Counted from the first letter of the stretch, positions 40,701 to 53,830 are shown. The stretch is 64,000 nucleotides of DNA from Chionis minor (GCA_013398295.1 VZSF01001210.1:62001-126000), one strand, 5' to 3'. Made by a program: numbers and translations. The notes: generated by a model not told the origin, from the letters alone.

Positions 40701-41476
40701 TTTGGTCTGTCAACCAGGCTCGTCCAGAACTTAGAGCCATTTTCAACTAATATTTCACCGCTGTGAAACTTCAGCTACAAACAAGTAATTAATGCTAATG
40801 AGTTTTCCTTTTTTTGCAGCAGCAGCCGCCACCATTAATACCAGTTGACTGGGTTTCACTGAAGCATAGAAAAGGCTCATGACTGGAAGAATGATAAATG
40901 ATTTATGAGCAACAATATTTACTAGTGCATATTTCAGCCAGCTCCACAGGCTTCTATGCAGGTCTGCTCCAAGAAAGTAAAAAAGAAAATGATAAAAATC
41001 AACACTAGATGTGGAGGAGGAAGCCTGGAATATTTAATCAAGGTCCTCGCATTCTGTTTGTTGCTGTTTGTATTTTGCATATTTGAGACACCCAGCTCTG
41101 TCAAGTCAACACTCAGCTCTTCCTCCTACAATGCTGTTTTGTATATATTCCAACACTAGAGAAGTTATTGATACATTTCAGACACAGCTTCCTAACATTG
41201 GAGGGGGAACTTTACTTTTTAGCCCAAACTTAAGAGTTTTAAACAGTCTTCAAAGCATCAGCCCTTCTGCTTCCCTTCTCAGTTGCTGTTTGGGACATCC
41301 AGTTTCCGCATTTGCCCAGTTCACATTATTCCTCAAGGATGCCAGCAAGACCAGCCTAGGATCTACACAGTGGAGAGGCGCAGAATCATTAGAAACAGCA
41401 GCGAAGGAGAAACAGGAACAGTTCTTATTCAGAAGAAACCCATAGTTTTACAAGCTACCAGCTACATAGCTCTTAC
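34784..41476. other. CTNNA1 intron 3
   Basis: This 6693-base intron has donor gtaaga and acceptor cgtgcag. I find no interspersed repeat or additional exon. A 20-base A-run lies at 39204-39223. Confidence 0.85.
39204..39223 (+). repeat. Poly-A run
   Basis: This is twenty consecutive A within intron 3. There is no adjacent retrocopy that I can recognise. Confidence 0.85.
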
Positions 41477-41672
41477 CTTGCTTACGAACATCTTCCACAG
41501 CCGCTACCAGCTCCTCTTTAAGGAACTGGCTCTCTTTTGCAATTTTGTCTCCTTTCTCCAGGAAATTCTCTGTTGCTTGTTCAACTGAAGCAGCCAAAAC
41601 ATGGGCCTTTTTAGAACGCCCTCGTTTTTTATTAGAGGGGCCCTTGTTGCTAGTGTTCACCAGTGTTGTTAC
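41477..41672 (-). CDS. CTNNA1: CTNNA1 exon 3: residues 36-100 plus first base of codon 101
   Basis: This 196-base exon follows exon 2 in phase 0 and ends in phase 1. The acceptor is ctttag|GTAACA and the donor is CAAG|gtaaga. It encodes VTTLVNTSNKGPS, then the basic stretch NKKRGRSKKAHVLAASVEQ, then a helix ending VAAVEDVRKQ. In the alpha-catenin family this segment begins the N-terminal vinculin-homology helical bundle that binds the first helix region of beta-catenin and also mediates homodimerisation. The basic cluster KKRGRSKK is characteristic of the family. The exon itself begins with GTAA, so the join is GTTACACAG/GTAACAACA; an alternative reading that skips a few bases would break the frame, which supports the boundary given here. 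Confidence 0.97.
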
Positions 41673-43974
41673 CTAAAGGCATAGATGGAGGGAACAAAAA
41701 CAAAAGATACAAAAAAATTAGATGTTTATCCTTTTGACAACAAGGCCATGTGTTTTTTTTTTTTCTAGAGAGCATATTGCTAATACCTGCACTACTGCCA
41801 GCTCCAAAGGTTAAACTCACAAACAAGTGTTTTTCACGTCTCTTTAAACATTACTGTGCTTCTTGATGAGCATTATAAATTCCACTAAACCGCTTAGAGA
41901 TTTTTCTTATCAGCAGCAGACCCGAAAATTTGATTTTAAGAATTGAGATCTATTTGTATTTCCGATAAGCCACAATCTCAGTAACAGGCCAGAGCTCTTT
42001 GGCACAACATAAAAAGAAACCAAGTTGGGGATAATTAGTTTGGGATAGCTCTCCAGGAATAAGAGACCCCTAACAAGGTTAAAACCATTATCTACTTGAA
42101 ATCTAGCAACACAGTATCTTTTCAGTCCAAAACATTACTACAGCCAATGGACAAAATGCAGAGGAACACTTCTGAGAGCTCATTATTTCCCTAAAACAGC
42201 CAAAACTGAACTCTTACAATCCTCCTGCAATCAACTAGTATTTCCAAATTTTCTGTTTTAGACTGAAACCCTGCTAGGAACTGGCCATCAGCAACCAGAC
42301 GACTGCCAGGTACTCCATTAGCTCAGGAACCACCCCCTTCAATCAAACACGGACAGACATCACAAAATCCACGCACACACTTCCATTTGCCCTCCCCACC
42401 CCCTCATCTCCTTTTTGTTAATTCTAGGAAAATGCAGACAAAGCTACTTCACATGAACATTAAATTACAGCACTAAAAATATTACTACTTTGGAAAGCCC
42501 AAGGGTTGCTGGCGTAAAGGTCCTCAGAGCTGAATCCGTCTTCTCAGTAGGTTGATTCCGAGAGGGAAAGCCATCAGTTGGGAATATCGCTGTCAGTTAA
42601 TGGGGTGCGTTTGTATTGGGTACTCTCAGTACATGTATTACAAATAAAGAATAAGTTGCAACAAGGCAACTTACTCTGCTTTTCTATTTTGCCAGTCACA
42701 TCATTCCCAAAATTCGGGGTTGCCAGTAAAACCTATTGTGCTACTTGAAGAATAAGTTACAGACACTGAACTCAGACATAAAGGTCCTATAAACAACTTT
42801 GCTCAGTTAACTTGGCCAAATTAGGATAATTTCTCTTAAGGAAAGACCCCACCAGTAATTCCAACTCAAAATCTATATTCTAGATCATCCAACCGCCCAT
42901 CCAAGTATCTGGAGGGAACAAACGGCAGGTTGTCTCAGAGCTACGGAGAGCAGCTTGGCGATTCGAGGGATGTTAAAATTGGCAATAGAACTCGACTGCT
43001 GCAGTTCGTGCTTAGCAGGAGTCGTGTCCAGTTTTAAAATCCTGTCACTTTTAAAATTCCGTATTTCAGGATAAGAGTGCTAAAGGCGACAAGTTAAGTG
43101 TCTCCACTGCCCCTTCTCTTCCAAGCCTCCTAGCAAGTCTCTTCCATGAATCTTCAACATGCCCAATATGCACAGATTACACTGACGAGACCTAACCTGG
43201 GTTTCCTGTATTCTTCAGTGCATTACACTGGGCAATACACACCATGCAGAAATAACCTTTTTTTCACAAACCCAGCATAAAGCCTAGGCAGAAATTAAAA
43301 GAAAGGACGCTTATCTTGTCAAAGATTTACTGAAACTGTAGCAAGTGCCATAAAAGCATGCCTCTGACACCGAACTCTGTTAGGAGGGGTCAGTAATCTA
43401 TTTACCGCACAAGGCTGTTCTAGATGGGTTGCAAACATCCCCCACCACATGTCACTGTTTACCTGAACCTCCTTCCAAAGGGAACTCTAAACACAGGTCA
43501 TCTCAAAGGGAAAAAAAAAAAATAAAAATTATGGGAGCCTACTTCTGCCAAGCACTAATGGCCTCATTGCAAGGGACTTTTGTCATTCCCAAATACCAGT
43601 TTGTAAATAACACATAGCACAACTTTTTAAAGACTTAACAAATAAGCAGCATACCACGCAAAACACCGGTGAGAAACAGCACAGCAGCAACGGAACCTCA
43701 GTTATTAACACGCATTTCTGCATTTCTAATTGAAATACTGTGTCTTAGCAGGTGCTGAAGAAGCAGGGCCTTTTAGACTCATGCCCAATAACCCTTTTAC
43801 AACAAAACTGAACAAAGAAATTGCTTGTATGCTTTTTTCCCATCTTTAGTTTGTAGTGTTTTTACTTCTGAAATTCAAGCTTTGAAAGTTACTTAATTGA
43901 AATAACACATCAGAACAGGTAATCATAATCATGAAGGGGGTTTTGCCCCCCATTTCCCCCCCATCCCCTCCTAC
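41673..43974. other. CTNNA1 intron 2
   Basis: This 2302-base intron has donor gtagga, followed at once by G-runs, and acceptor ctttag. No interspersed repeat was recognised. Confidence 0.85.
43936..43974 (-). promoter_or_regulatory. G-run cluster and hairpin at exon 2 splice donor
   Basis: On the transcribed strand the first 29 intron bases contain runs of four, seven and six G (43965-43968, 43956-43962, 43946-43951). They are followed by CAAAA and five C (43936-43940), which could pair with the last G-run as a five-base stem. Intronic G-runs next to a 5' splice site commonly act as splicing enhancers through hnRNP H/F, and this density could form a quadruplex. That role is inferred; only the sequence pattern is seen. 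Confidence 0.5.
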
Positions 43975-44081
43975 CTGTGTAACAAGAGGCTCAAGTAGTC
44001 TTTCAACCGCCAGTGTTCTTATCTCCAAGCTTTTGGGGTCCCATTTGAAGTTAACGTTGCCTGCAGTAACGGCAGTCATTT
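43975..44081 (-). CDS. CTNNA1: CTNNA1 exon 2: start codon and residues 1-35
   Basis: This is the first coding exon. The acceptor reads ttcttctag and is followed by AA and then the ATG at 44079-44077, so only two untranslated bases precede the start codon. The 105 coding bases give 35 whole codons ending ...LLEPLVTQ, and the donor is CAG|gtagga (phase 0). The peptide FKWDPKSLEIRTLAVERL is the conserved alpha-catenin N terminus preceding the beta-catenin-binding helices. This start was chosen because upstream in-frame ATGs lie beyond the acceptor, in intron 1. Compared with the mammalian protein as I remember it, residue 5 is Thr instead of His and residue 9 is Val instead of Ile. The intron just after the donor is extraordinarily G-rich (described separately). 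Confidence 0.97.
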
Positions 44082-45522
44082 CTAGAAGAAAAAGAGAGAT
44101 ACATGAATGCAATTTATTTTTTTTAATTATTAATGCTGTTGGAATGTATTTTAAAAATAAATTCAAATGGAGGCTATTAAACCCATAACGCATCCATTCG
44201 GTGTAAGTTAAGGTCATGCTGTCTCCGGATATATCAGATTTAGTTCAACTGGTGACAGTTCAAAGAATTGCTTGTTATGACAATATACAGACACTACCTG
44301 TATGTTTTGGTTAGAAAATAAAAACAAACAAACAAACCCACACCAAAACCTATTCAAGAGCCACAATATTTTAATCAGAGCACTGACAAGACAGGAAATG
44401 TTTGCTCTATTCATCAGTGGTCCCCAAAGAAGGGAAAAGGACCTCACAGGTAATGGGGGCACTTTACCCCGAAAGCTGGAGGGGAAGCAAATAACCCCTT
44501 CCCAATTTCTGCTGGCTCCCTCCAGGGCCGGCTGTCCTGTGCTCCCACACTGGCTTCAACACACAGCCCGTGGTCTTGGGGGAGCAGAAGGGAACACCTC
44601 GACTTCAGCAGCACCAGAAAGCTGCCGGTCTGCTCAGCTCCCCCATGAGCCACAACCCCAAATGCTTTGTCAAACCAAGAGCCGGGTTCTAACTCAACTC
44701 ATTCAACCTACCCATTCACCCAATTCAGCTTGTGCAAGCACAAAGGGAAAATAGTGAATATAAGCCTTATAAAGCCAGAAAACCCAGTTGGTTCACATGT
44801 AACAGCTTATGTATCCACTACGCTTCCCCTTAACATTTGCATAGGAGGGAAAAGCAGATTTGCACAAGAGATCTGTTAAAAGCTGTCACTGAGCCGTTCC
44901 TCCCCGTTACAGTTTTATATCGACATCCCAATGGAACAGCAAATACAGTCATGGGAAAAGTTTAGTGAAACTACTGAAATCGGTCTGCTTCTGGAATCAG
45001 TTGTCTAAAAAGAATAAAAATAATGAACTACAACAGATCACTAGATTAACGCTGTGATACTGTACAGCACAAAGGAATAACCAGAACCATAATTTCAGGA
45101 AAAAATAGACAAAGTATTTACAGGTCCATAAAACCAGTTCATACCACTGCAGACTTAATAGATTCCAGCTCTTCCTGCTTTGGGTTGCCCTCACAACTCG
45201 AGATTAGACTAAACCCAGGTTTGCAGCTCTGTATTTTTTAAAAAGTCATGAAGAGAAATACATTTTCAAAGTCTCCTTCCATCCTTTTTTCTAAGCGACT
45301 ACCGTTGAAGCGGTTTTAAAAGCTTATTCCCCGATATTTTTAAATCTTGTTCTGGACAGGGCATTGCCTGCATAGCATCTCAGCAGACAGATTGCTCTGA
45401 CAGCACCAGATGTCCCCGAGCTGCCAGACGAGCACAACGTCCCATTATTTTTAAGAAGCAGGAGGCAAGGCACTAATTTTGGTAACCAACGATGTTTACA
45501 ACATATACCAACAACTAACCGT

Positions 45523-45760
45523 TTGATACCGACACTGACAGTTAAACACACCGAAGCTGCACAGAGGCAGCTGCTTCTTTGCCGTCGAAGAATAAAATCG
45601 CTCGAGCGGCTCAGCCTGAGAGGGCGTAAGAAGTCAGGGCTCAGCATCACCTGGCGTCGCTCAGCAGCACCCTTGCGGCAGGCCGAGCCCGAGACACTGC
45701 CTCGGCTTCCGCACACCGGGGACACGACACAATAAAGCACTCGCCACGCTACTGAAAACA
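45523..45760. promoter_or_regulatory. CpG-rich patch 1.4 kb upstream of exon 2
   Basis: By eye about 20 CpG dinucleotides occur in roughly 240 bases, against very few in the surrounding intron. The minus strand carries a donor-like CCAG|gtgatg ending at 45651. It may be a small CpG island with an alternative 5' exon, or simply an unmethylated or recently GC-converted patch. No transcript evidence can be read from the sequence. Confidence 0.3.
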
Positions 45761-48700
45761 CCTCTTTGCCCTCAAAAGCCTACACGCTGTCATACACCGA
45801 GGCAGAGCTTTGCCAGGTGCAAAGCAGGAACGTTCACCTAACCTGCATTCAGCTTCCCACTTACGCCCACGCGCCAAGTGCCCACACTGCTGGCGAGCAA
45901 GAAAACTTAAAAAGCTGAAAGCTTAAAAAAAAAAAAACCACACCTAGGAAGAGGCTGCTCCATGCTAGCACACATAGAGCATTTCTAACGTTTTAAATCA
46001 GTCTGGTTTTAAATCAACAAGCTTCAAGGTGCAGAGGAAGGGTCCCAGCTCCTGCAGCGAAAGGCATGCCAGGCTGCAGCTCAAGACCCCCGGTGAGGTG
46101 ACTGCAGGAAGGTGGAGGATGGCCACCTCCTCTTCCTCGCCCTACCTCCAACACTTACCGCTAAGTCCTGTGAAACCATTAACTATCTTTCTCTCCCAGT
46201 CACTCCCCCCCCTCCTTTTTTTTTTTTTGCTGGTCCAGCTTATGCCACAGCCCAGATACACAGGGCAAGCTATGAAAAGCCCTTCAGCCCCACCAAGTAA
46301 CATCCTACCCTCAACCAGGAGTTTCACTGGGTTATTCCCTCCCGATGAGCTCGGCGTGAATGCTTCCTACGTAAAAAGCCAAGAAAAATACACTGAAAGC
46401 CTTTACAGTTTGAGAAACACACCCAGGGCTCTGGAAAGCCCATTAGGTTTCTAGGTACGAGCTGTTTCTATATATTTAATGCTGTTGTGCCTCTTGAAGA
46501 AACAAAGTGCAGGAGGAGGCAACCATGAGAAGTTACATTAATTATATTAGTAGGATAACGAAGGCAATTCATCTGAAAACACGTTAATATGATAGCTCAC
46601 GAACTGGCCAGAAGTAATGGTCTATAAAACCACTTAGTATGAACTTTATTGATGTTTATCTAAAAAGTATAGGTTGATATCAAATACACTGTTAGGTGTC
46701 AATGACTTGGGATATGATTTGCACATTGTAGTATGTTTATTCAATTAACACTCATGAAGAACACAGGAACAGGCTACAGCTGACAAACACGCGTGAACGG
46801 CATGGGTTTAGGGGACAAAGGGACAACTGCCAGGGCCACTTCAGAGCGGGGCTGCACTCCTGCCACGAGAACGCTCAAATTCTCTGGAACATGTCTTGTC
46901 CCTGTGACTGCTTGAGTTCTTGCCTCATTGAATTCAAATATGGTAGCAGGCAGTAAAGCAAGTCAGAGGATACTGCAGGAGAGCACTTAATTGTTGGCTC
47001 TTCGAGTCACACGACGATTCCCACAACACCTGCAGTAAGTGCAACATCTCCTACAGAAGGAGTACGTCCTCCGGAAGACGGACCCAACAGCAGGCCAGCC
47101 CAGGGCTGGTTTCAGACCGCTGGGATGACCCAGCTGAGACGGAAACAGATTGTCCGCGCCACAGACCTATCATGCACAGGACACGCAGCAGCACAGGCAT
47201 TCCAAGCAGGAATTTCAAGGACAAAGCAGCACAGACCACGCAGCGGAAGAGAGCAAGCGTCACCAAATCTGTAGTGCTGGAATATATAGAAAGACACCAC
47301 CGCACAAGGAGTTGCGGTGCCCAGCCTGTGGTTTCATAAGCAGCAGAAAAGCTGCTTAAAAACCAATGTTCATCCTCCCACATCCCTCTAGGAGCTCATT
47401 CCCATCTTCACATCACACCCCCTCTGTACTGGCACAGCTTTCCCCACGGCTGAGCGATTAACCAGATGGGGAAGAACTGATTTGGCTGGAGGGAGAGAAA
47501 TCCATTTTTACAGGGTGGGCTGAGATCCCCATCTGGTTCACCATGCCACCACAGACACTGCCGCGAGCGGAACCGGCAATGGCGAGAGGAGTTGGCTACG
47601 TCAGCCGGCACTGCTGGCAAAGCCCTTCAAGTGGAAACACGGACCAAAGTTGGATGCCACAGCCGAGTTGAACCAGGTGCCACGGAAAACAGAGCATCAA
47701 GCGGAGCCTCTGCAGAAAGTGGGAACAACCCCCCAGCACATCTAATGCTCAATCACAAGAAGCGCAACCTTAAACCATGCTCACAGCCCAGCAGGTGAAC
47801 TGTAAACCCTTCAGGTTATCACACCAGTCACGATGGCGTGCATCATTGTCGTAGATGGTTCAAGAGTAATGCAGTTTTATCTTAATGGGACTTAGTGCAC
47901 TTGCAAGGGTTGGGGAAGAGTTTATAGAAGCCACTTTGAGTTCCTGTTCCAGTCAACAAGCAGCTCTGCAAGCAAGAGCCATCCTAGCCCAACTTGCCCC
48001 TGCTTCCTAGAAAGAATCGTGATCTCATCAACCACTAAAGCTTAGGAACAGGTTTCCATTCTGCTTCACACTACTTCAAGCAAATGCTGCTGCAGTCCTA
48101 CTGCTCCTTTCCCTGCCACGACCCTGCCTCGCTCGAATGGGCACCCACGCTGGCACGCGCCTGACACAGTGAGCCACTTCAGGGAGACAAAAGGGTCTCG
48201 GAGTAAGCTAGGAACTACAAAACCTACCTTGTCCTGAAAGAGGAGGTGAGGCTGCACAGGGAAGAGGACAGGACTGCAGCAGCACTGAGATGAGCTCTGC
48301 CGCTGAACTGCAGGTCCCAGCCCTGCTCGGGAGAGGCGAGCGCACAGGCCGGAGCAGAAGGATGCAGTGAACTGCTGGGGCTGCATTTACATACCACGTG
48401 GAACGAACCCACCGGCCGTGAACGCACCGAAGGCGATACGTGTACAGTGCTCTTTCCAAAAGCCACAACTAAAGGTGGTAGCGTCTTCCAAAGACTGGTA
48501 ATTCAAGGTTTTAAGAGTAACTTCAGATACCTACTTCCAGAATAGTGGCATGCAAATAATTTCTAGACTTTGGCAAGCATGGGAACGCAGCTCTGCGGCT
48601 TCTTTGCAGAATCCTCCTGAAGGCACCTAAGGCTTTTCGAAAAGCCCGTGAAGGAGTGCTATTTCAATAGGGAGCTCTGCACACCAACAGAATCTCGGAA

Positions 48701-50410
48701 AGGCCAAGTGCTCACGGTCCTGTTTTTCCAGGTTGCACTCCCACACACACCCAAAGGCAGTGCTGGCTGGCTGTCAGGCACTACTGAGCTAGTACGTTCA
48801 ACCTGCTCTGTACCAGGAGATCCTGCAGCCTCCCCACCTCTGGACCAGGGCAAAAACCTTTTGGTTACCCACCACCTTGTGCTACCTGAAGAGTCTTTTA
48901 CATGCCATCTTCTAACAGTCTTCAGATTTTAACTATCCAGACAGGCTGCTATCTAAAAGCTTTTAGCTACACTCACCGTTCTCTTTTGGTTTTTCTTCGG
49001 GAAGATGGTATTCAAACACAGTGGTCTCACTAGCGCAGCGGGGGGCTCACCTGGGCCAAGCACAATAGACCGCACGCTGAATTCAAGCGTTACACTATCC
49101 AAAGAATCTAACAAAACAGTACGGTACAAGAACATTTTCTACCTGGGAAGACATTCTCCATTTTAATGCCCTTTCTGCTACCCACCTAGTTGTTCCCCAT
49201 TTTGTGCAGCTGATTGTGCCCAGGCACAGTAATACGTACTTGATTGCATTATTTTGTAGCTTCTTTCTTTCTCTCATATTTCTTTATGTAGTCACAGTCA
49301 TTTTGAATGATAACCCTGTCCTCTACCTCACTTGCAGACTGCCTTTGGGTAGTCTGTGCAATGTAGTGAGAATGGCCCTTATTCCATCACCTGAGCCATG
49401 AGCGCGGAACATGGTGGGATTCACGACACAATGACCCAGCTTTATCTTTCAGCCAGAACGTGAATCAGGTTCCTTGTTCCCAAGGGAATCTTTTTGGTTT
49501 GGGTTGTTACCCAAGTACCTAATCCATCTGATAACCAGCAAGGATCCTTTACCCCTGCTGAACGTGGAGGACAAGACAGAGCAGATAAAGATACGTAGGA
49601 ACTGGATCCAACATACACCCGTAACACAAAGCTTATGAACATTTTTGGTTTGAAAGAGGTTAAGGCACACAATATTAAACCCACCTCACATGCAGGGGTT
49701 TCATCGTGCCCCACTGACAGTTCAAAACTGGTTTCCATATAACTAAGAGTATTCAGAAAAACAGAAAAATGCTTCATTCTGTCCTTTTTCCCCTCAGTTT
49801 CCAAATGAATGCATCTGCCCCTTTCCACAAATAAATCATTACTCCTCTCAGCAGCTGAATAGCTGCCAGTCAAGGATGTTTGGTATATGTGATGCTTTTC
49901 AAGGAGGACTTAATCAGGTTTAAGTTGTTTTTATTTAACGCCAAGTATACACAACTAACAGCATACAGATATCTTATGCTAACATAGTCTTCAACCTTAA
50001 ATTTCATCTGCTCAGCTACCAAATCTCCTGCTCCGCCATAAATGCCATGAATGTACTATATCCTTAGTAATCCTTACTATTACAATTTCACAACCTGAAA
50101 TATGAATACAAACTCAGATGTTGCATCAACTATATTCTCTGATTATCAAAACATTTCAACCATTTGAGTGCATTCAACTTTGCTACACCTTCACCCCCGC
50201 CCCCCCCCAGACTGTAGTAACCAGACAAGTAAAAAGAAGAAATTCTGGTTCAGATGAGCCTATTTCTCACCAGTACCATTCCAGCTCCAGCTCCCATAAT
50301 CTGTTTTCATGGGGTTTCTTTTTCCCCTCTCTGTTGCTCCTGTGGAGAAGGCTTACAGAGGCATATGAAACCACTCATCAGAAAGCCTTGCACAGCCAGT
50401 AACAAACAAA

Positions 50411-50582
50411 TTGGAACAGGCTGCCCAGGGAGGTGGTGGAATCGCCGTCCCTGGAGGTATTTAAAAGCCAGGCGGACGTGGTGCTGAGGGACGTGGTTTA
50501 GGGGTGGTTTTGGCATAGGTTTATGGTCGGACTCGATGATCTTGAAGGTCTCTTCCAACCCAAGTGATTCTATGATTCTATG
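50411..50582 (+). mobile_element. CR1 LINE 3' end (copy C), antisense in intron 1
   Basis: This is a 172-base severely 5'-truncated CR1 copy, starting ttggaacaggctgcccaggg and ending with the doubled octamer (gattctatgattctatga). It runs opposite to CTNNA1. Aligned by eye with the reverse complement of copy B, it differs at only about six positions, so the two are near-identical inverted repeats within one pre-mRNA. Confidence 0.96.
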
Positions 50583-51496
50583 AAACGCTTCCCTATTACT
50601 CCCTTTGTTTAGCAAATCTTTAGACCTTGCTACCCAGTTAAGAGATGCAACCTAATCTGCTGTCCCTACAAAAAAAAAAAACCAATGACATTTATAACTC
50701 TGTTTTCTCTTCTACATGGGTGTTATCTCCTACCTGCTGCCTTGTTAGCAGAGCCAGCAGCATGCCACAGAGAGCCCGACACCTTTTCCCCTCCAGAAGC
50801 ACATATACTGTGCACCCTCACATGAAAGCAGGAATGGAGCATATCACTAGATTAAGATGCGACACACTTGCCAAAGCAGTATGTGCCGTCTCCTAACAGC
50901 TTCTCAACCGCTCTAACACTGTGGGTTCAAGTAACTTATTTTCATTCCAGAAACAGGAATGCACTCCGTAACAACAGGCTTTCACACCTTCATTTTGGTC
51001 TGGCTGCCATGAAGAGGCTTGAAGGCACGCTCTGCTCAGGCAGCCTCATCGTGGCGTTCCCGGGACCACCACAGTGATTCCACAACTACAAATAAACCGT
51101 GTGCCGGAGACACCAGTGCTAACAGCAGCCTCTTGCCTTCAGTTACACCAGTGCCAGGCTCTGACCATTTTATTTTTGCCAGGACTGTTTTGCCTCAAAG
51201 GAGCTAGAAAGGAGGTGTATGGCAAGCCAAATCACAGCAAGCACAGGCAATTAGTGGCTTATTTACGTCACGCTAGGGCTCCAGTTCATGGATGACATCC
51301 TAAAAGAATGCAAGAACCAAACTCATGCTTATACCCATTTAACTGTCCAGATGGATATCCCGGTATGTCCTAACAAGGGTCCAATTTATTTCTGCACAGT
51401 TTTCAAAACTCAAGCAGGATTCCAACTACATAAAGAAAACTGATGGGGTATGAAGACACTGCTTTAGAAGACACGCGTGCTTTTTCTAAGGAAAAG

Positions 51497-51565
51497 AACC
51501 CCCACAACCAAACCAACAACTACACCAAATAATGAAAAAAACCCAACCAAACAACAACAACAAAA
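51497..51565 (+). repeat. A/C-rich low-complexity tract
   Basis: This is an irregular tract of A-runs, CCA, CAA and ACAACAACA units with few other bases. It is simple sequence in intron 1. Confidence 0.7.
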
Positions 51566-53791
51566 GACTCTCATCTATAACTAAGATTAATTTTAACATT
51601 CTAGCTGCAAAAACTTTAAATTTGTGAAAGGGAGAGGATATGTCATGAGCAGTAAGCTATAACTATTAATAATAAATCCACTCACTCTGTCTTCACAATA
51701 ATGTTGATGCATTTTATGCTGAATACCAGCAACATTAACACCAGGAAAGAGAACTTCCAACTTCAGAACAAGTGATCACTAGGTTTTTTAGCTGCTGTGT
51801 TTCAGCTGTCTGCTTTTTGGATCAGGACTGCGACATTCTGGCTATCCAGAAGGGCAACATACTTGCATTTTAAGGGAAAAGCAACAACTTTCAACTAACT
51901 TATCCCTGCAGGGAAGAGAACTTCAAACTCCCAAGCCACAGTCCTCCTTTAGCCACGTTTCTCACGTTTAAGCCTCTACAAACAGCACTTTCAAACAGAA
52001 AAAGGGGACTCAGCCTGGAGAAAGAGACAGTAGATCCCAGATGAAACCTGTGTGTCTGCTGGACCACTTTGATCCAGCTACTGAGAGCCCTTCCAACCCC
52101 AAGGAGTATTTTCCCCACCCTTGAGGTGGAAAACTGCGTCAAGTTTCCCTAAAATCATTAGGAAAGAACGGAAGAACAGCTTACCGCCGCTCTCAGAACC
52201 ACAGTATGCATTTCAGACCCTAGGGACACACCGTCAGTGAAGACATAATAACTAGACTGTGGCTACAGAGCGTGGCTTTTCAAACCCCAAACTATGCTAG
52301 TACAGGTTCCAATTACCAACCTTTACTTAGCAATGAATACAAAAAGGGGCAACCTTTTAACAAATTAATTTTTGCCACAAGTATTCTTCAAATACGAAAA
52401 AGTTTGTTATAAATTAGCCCACTTTATCAGTTGGCACAAGAATTTGCCACTGCTGCAAAATTAATTCTTGCTTAGCTTGCAAAAAAACACTGATGGCTGG
52501 CAATAAAAGGAAAAGAAAACCTGGGTATTTTTGTTCTGATCTTCTTCAGTGCTCAATCTGCAATAAAAAGTGCCATTTAAGCTATAGAGTCAGAAATAAC
52601 CAGAATCTGACCCCACTCAAACCGCATTTTCATTCCTAAATTGATGTTGTTATGCAATACCCTTCAGTGCTTTTAGCTGACCACATCTTCTAAATCTAGA
52701 CCTTCATTAACAATTTTAAAACAGGCAGAAGTATACAAGTACTGGAGTCGTTTGAGCTGACACGCGTGTTTGGAGAAAGTGAGACTCCTATAATTAGAGG
52801 TTTGATAAGAGACAATTTGCTTAAACATGGAGGAAATGGAAAGCCTTGCATTAACAGAGACTAAGTACCGTATTCTTTCTCAATTGCATGCCCAGCATAG
52901 TAGCGACTAAAGACTACATAACCAAAATTCATAGCGTTACAAGAGAGAAGTTTTCCATAGTTTTTTCCTTTACCAAAAGGTAATAAAAGAAGAGCACCCA
53001 CTGAAGCAAAGGAGAACATGAGCATAAAGGTTCTTCAAAGTAAAATGTTTTCCAAAGTTTTTCTAGAAGAAGTTGTTTAGAATTCCTTTTTCAGTCCTTC
53101 GCTTTGATTCAGGAACACTGTCGGTCTTATCTAAAAATTACAAAGCAACTATTTTTTAAAGAAAAAAGAAATAACAAAGCCTAAAAGTGTTAAAGCTGAG
53201 ATTTTCACTTTATGCTCACGGCAACCTTCAACAACATCTCTTAGCTGTAAACAATGAATTAGTTTCACGGGAAGAAGAATTGCACCATCACTGCACGCCC
53301 CCAGACAACTCTCAACTTGCTGCTCCACCAACACATGCTGCGAATTAAGGAGAGGAAAAAACCCACAAAAACAAACCCCAGGAAGAAGAGCAAACATCAA
53401 TGTAATGCACAAGCGTTGTTTGGATAAGTTAAACATCTTCTAAATGACTGCAATTATCTGGAAGAATAGGTAAGGTAGGATGTCTCCTCGACCCACAAAC
53501 TGTCAACGAGGCTGCAGACACTGAGAACACAGAGGGCGCTGACTGCTGAGAACTTCCCAGTTTCTCCAGAAGAGCAAAGCGAGTAATAATAAAAACATAC
53601 TGGTGCGATGAATTGTTGGATGCTTCCCAGAGTTACCTACAGAGCCATAAAACCACCTTCTGTCCAAGTACATACTCGCTAAGGCTGCACAGTGGTGCAG
53701 AAGAATCAGAGCGAACAGCGATCCGCCTGGACAGGAATCCTTTGGAGTCACTGCCTTCGCATACGGATGACCAATTAAAGCAACTTTGTTT

Positions 53792-53830
53792 AAAAAAAAA
53801 AAACAAAACAAAAACCAACACAAAACCAAA
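53792..53830 (+). repeat. A-run and A/C tract
   Basis: Twelve A residues are followed by AAAC-type units. It is simple sequence with no function visible. Confidence 0.75.

Noticed and set aside
43846..44217. 123-codon frame surrounding the CTNNA1 start, with upstream in-frame ATGs
   Set aside because: The upstream ATGs lie beyond the splice acceptor in intron 1, and the frame's C-terminal part is intron 2; only residues from MTAVTAGN to LVTQ belong to the protein.
44302..44754. 150-codon plus-strand frame just upstream of exon 2
   Set aside because: Low-complexity translation, no recognisable motif, antisense in intron 1; consistent with chance.
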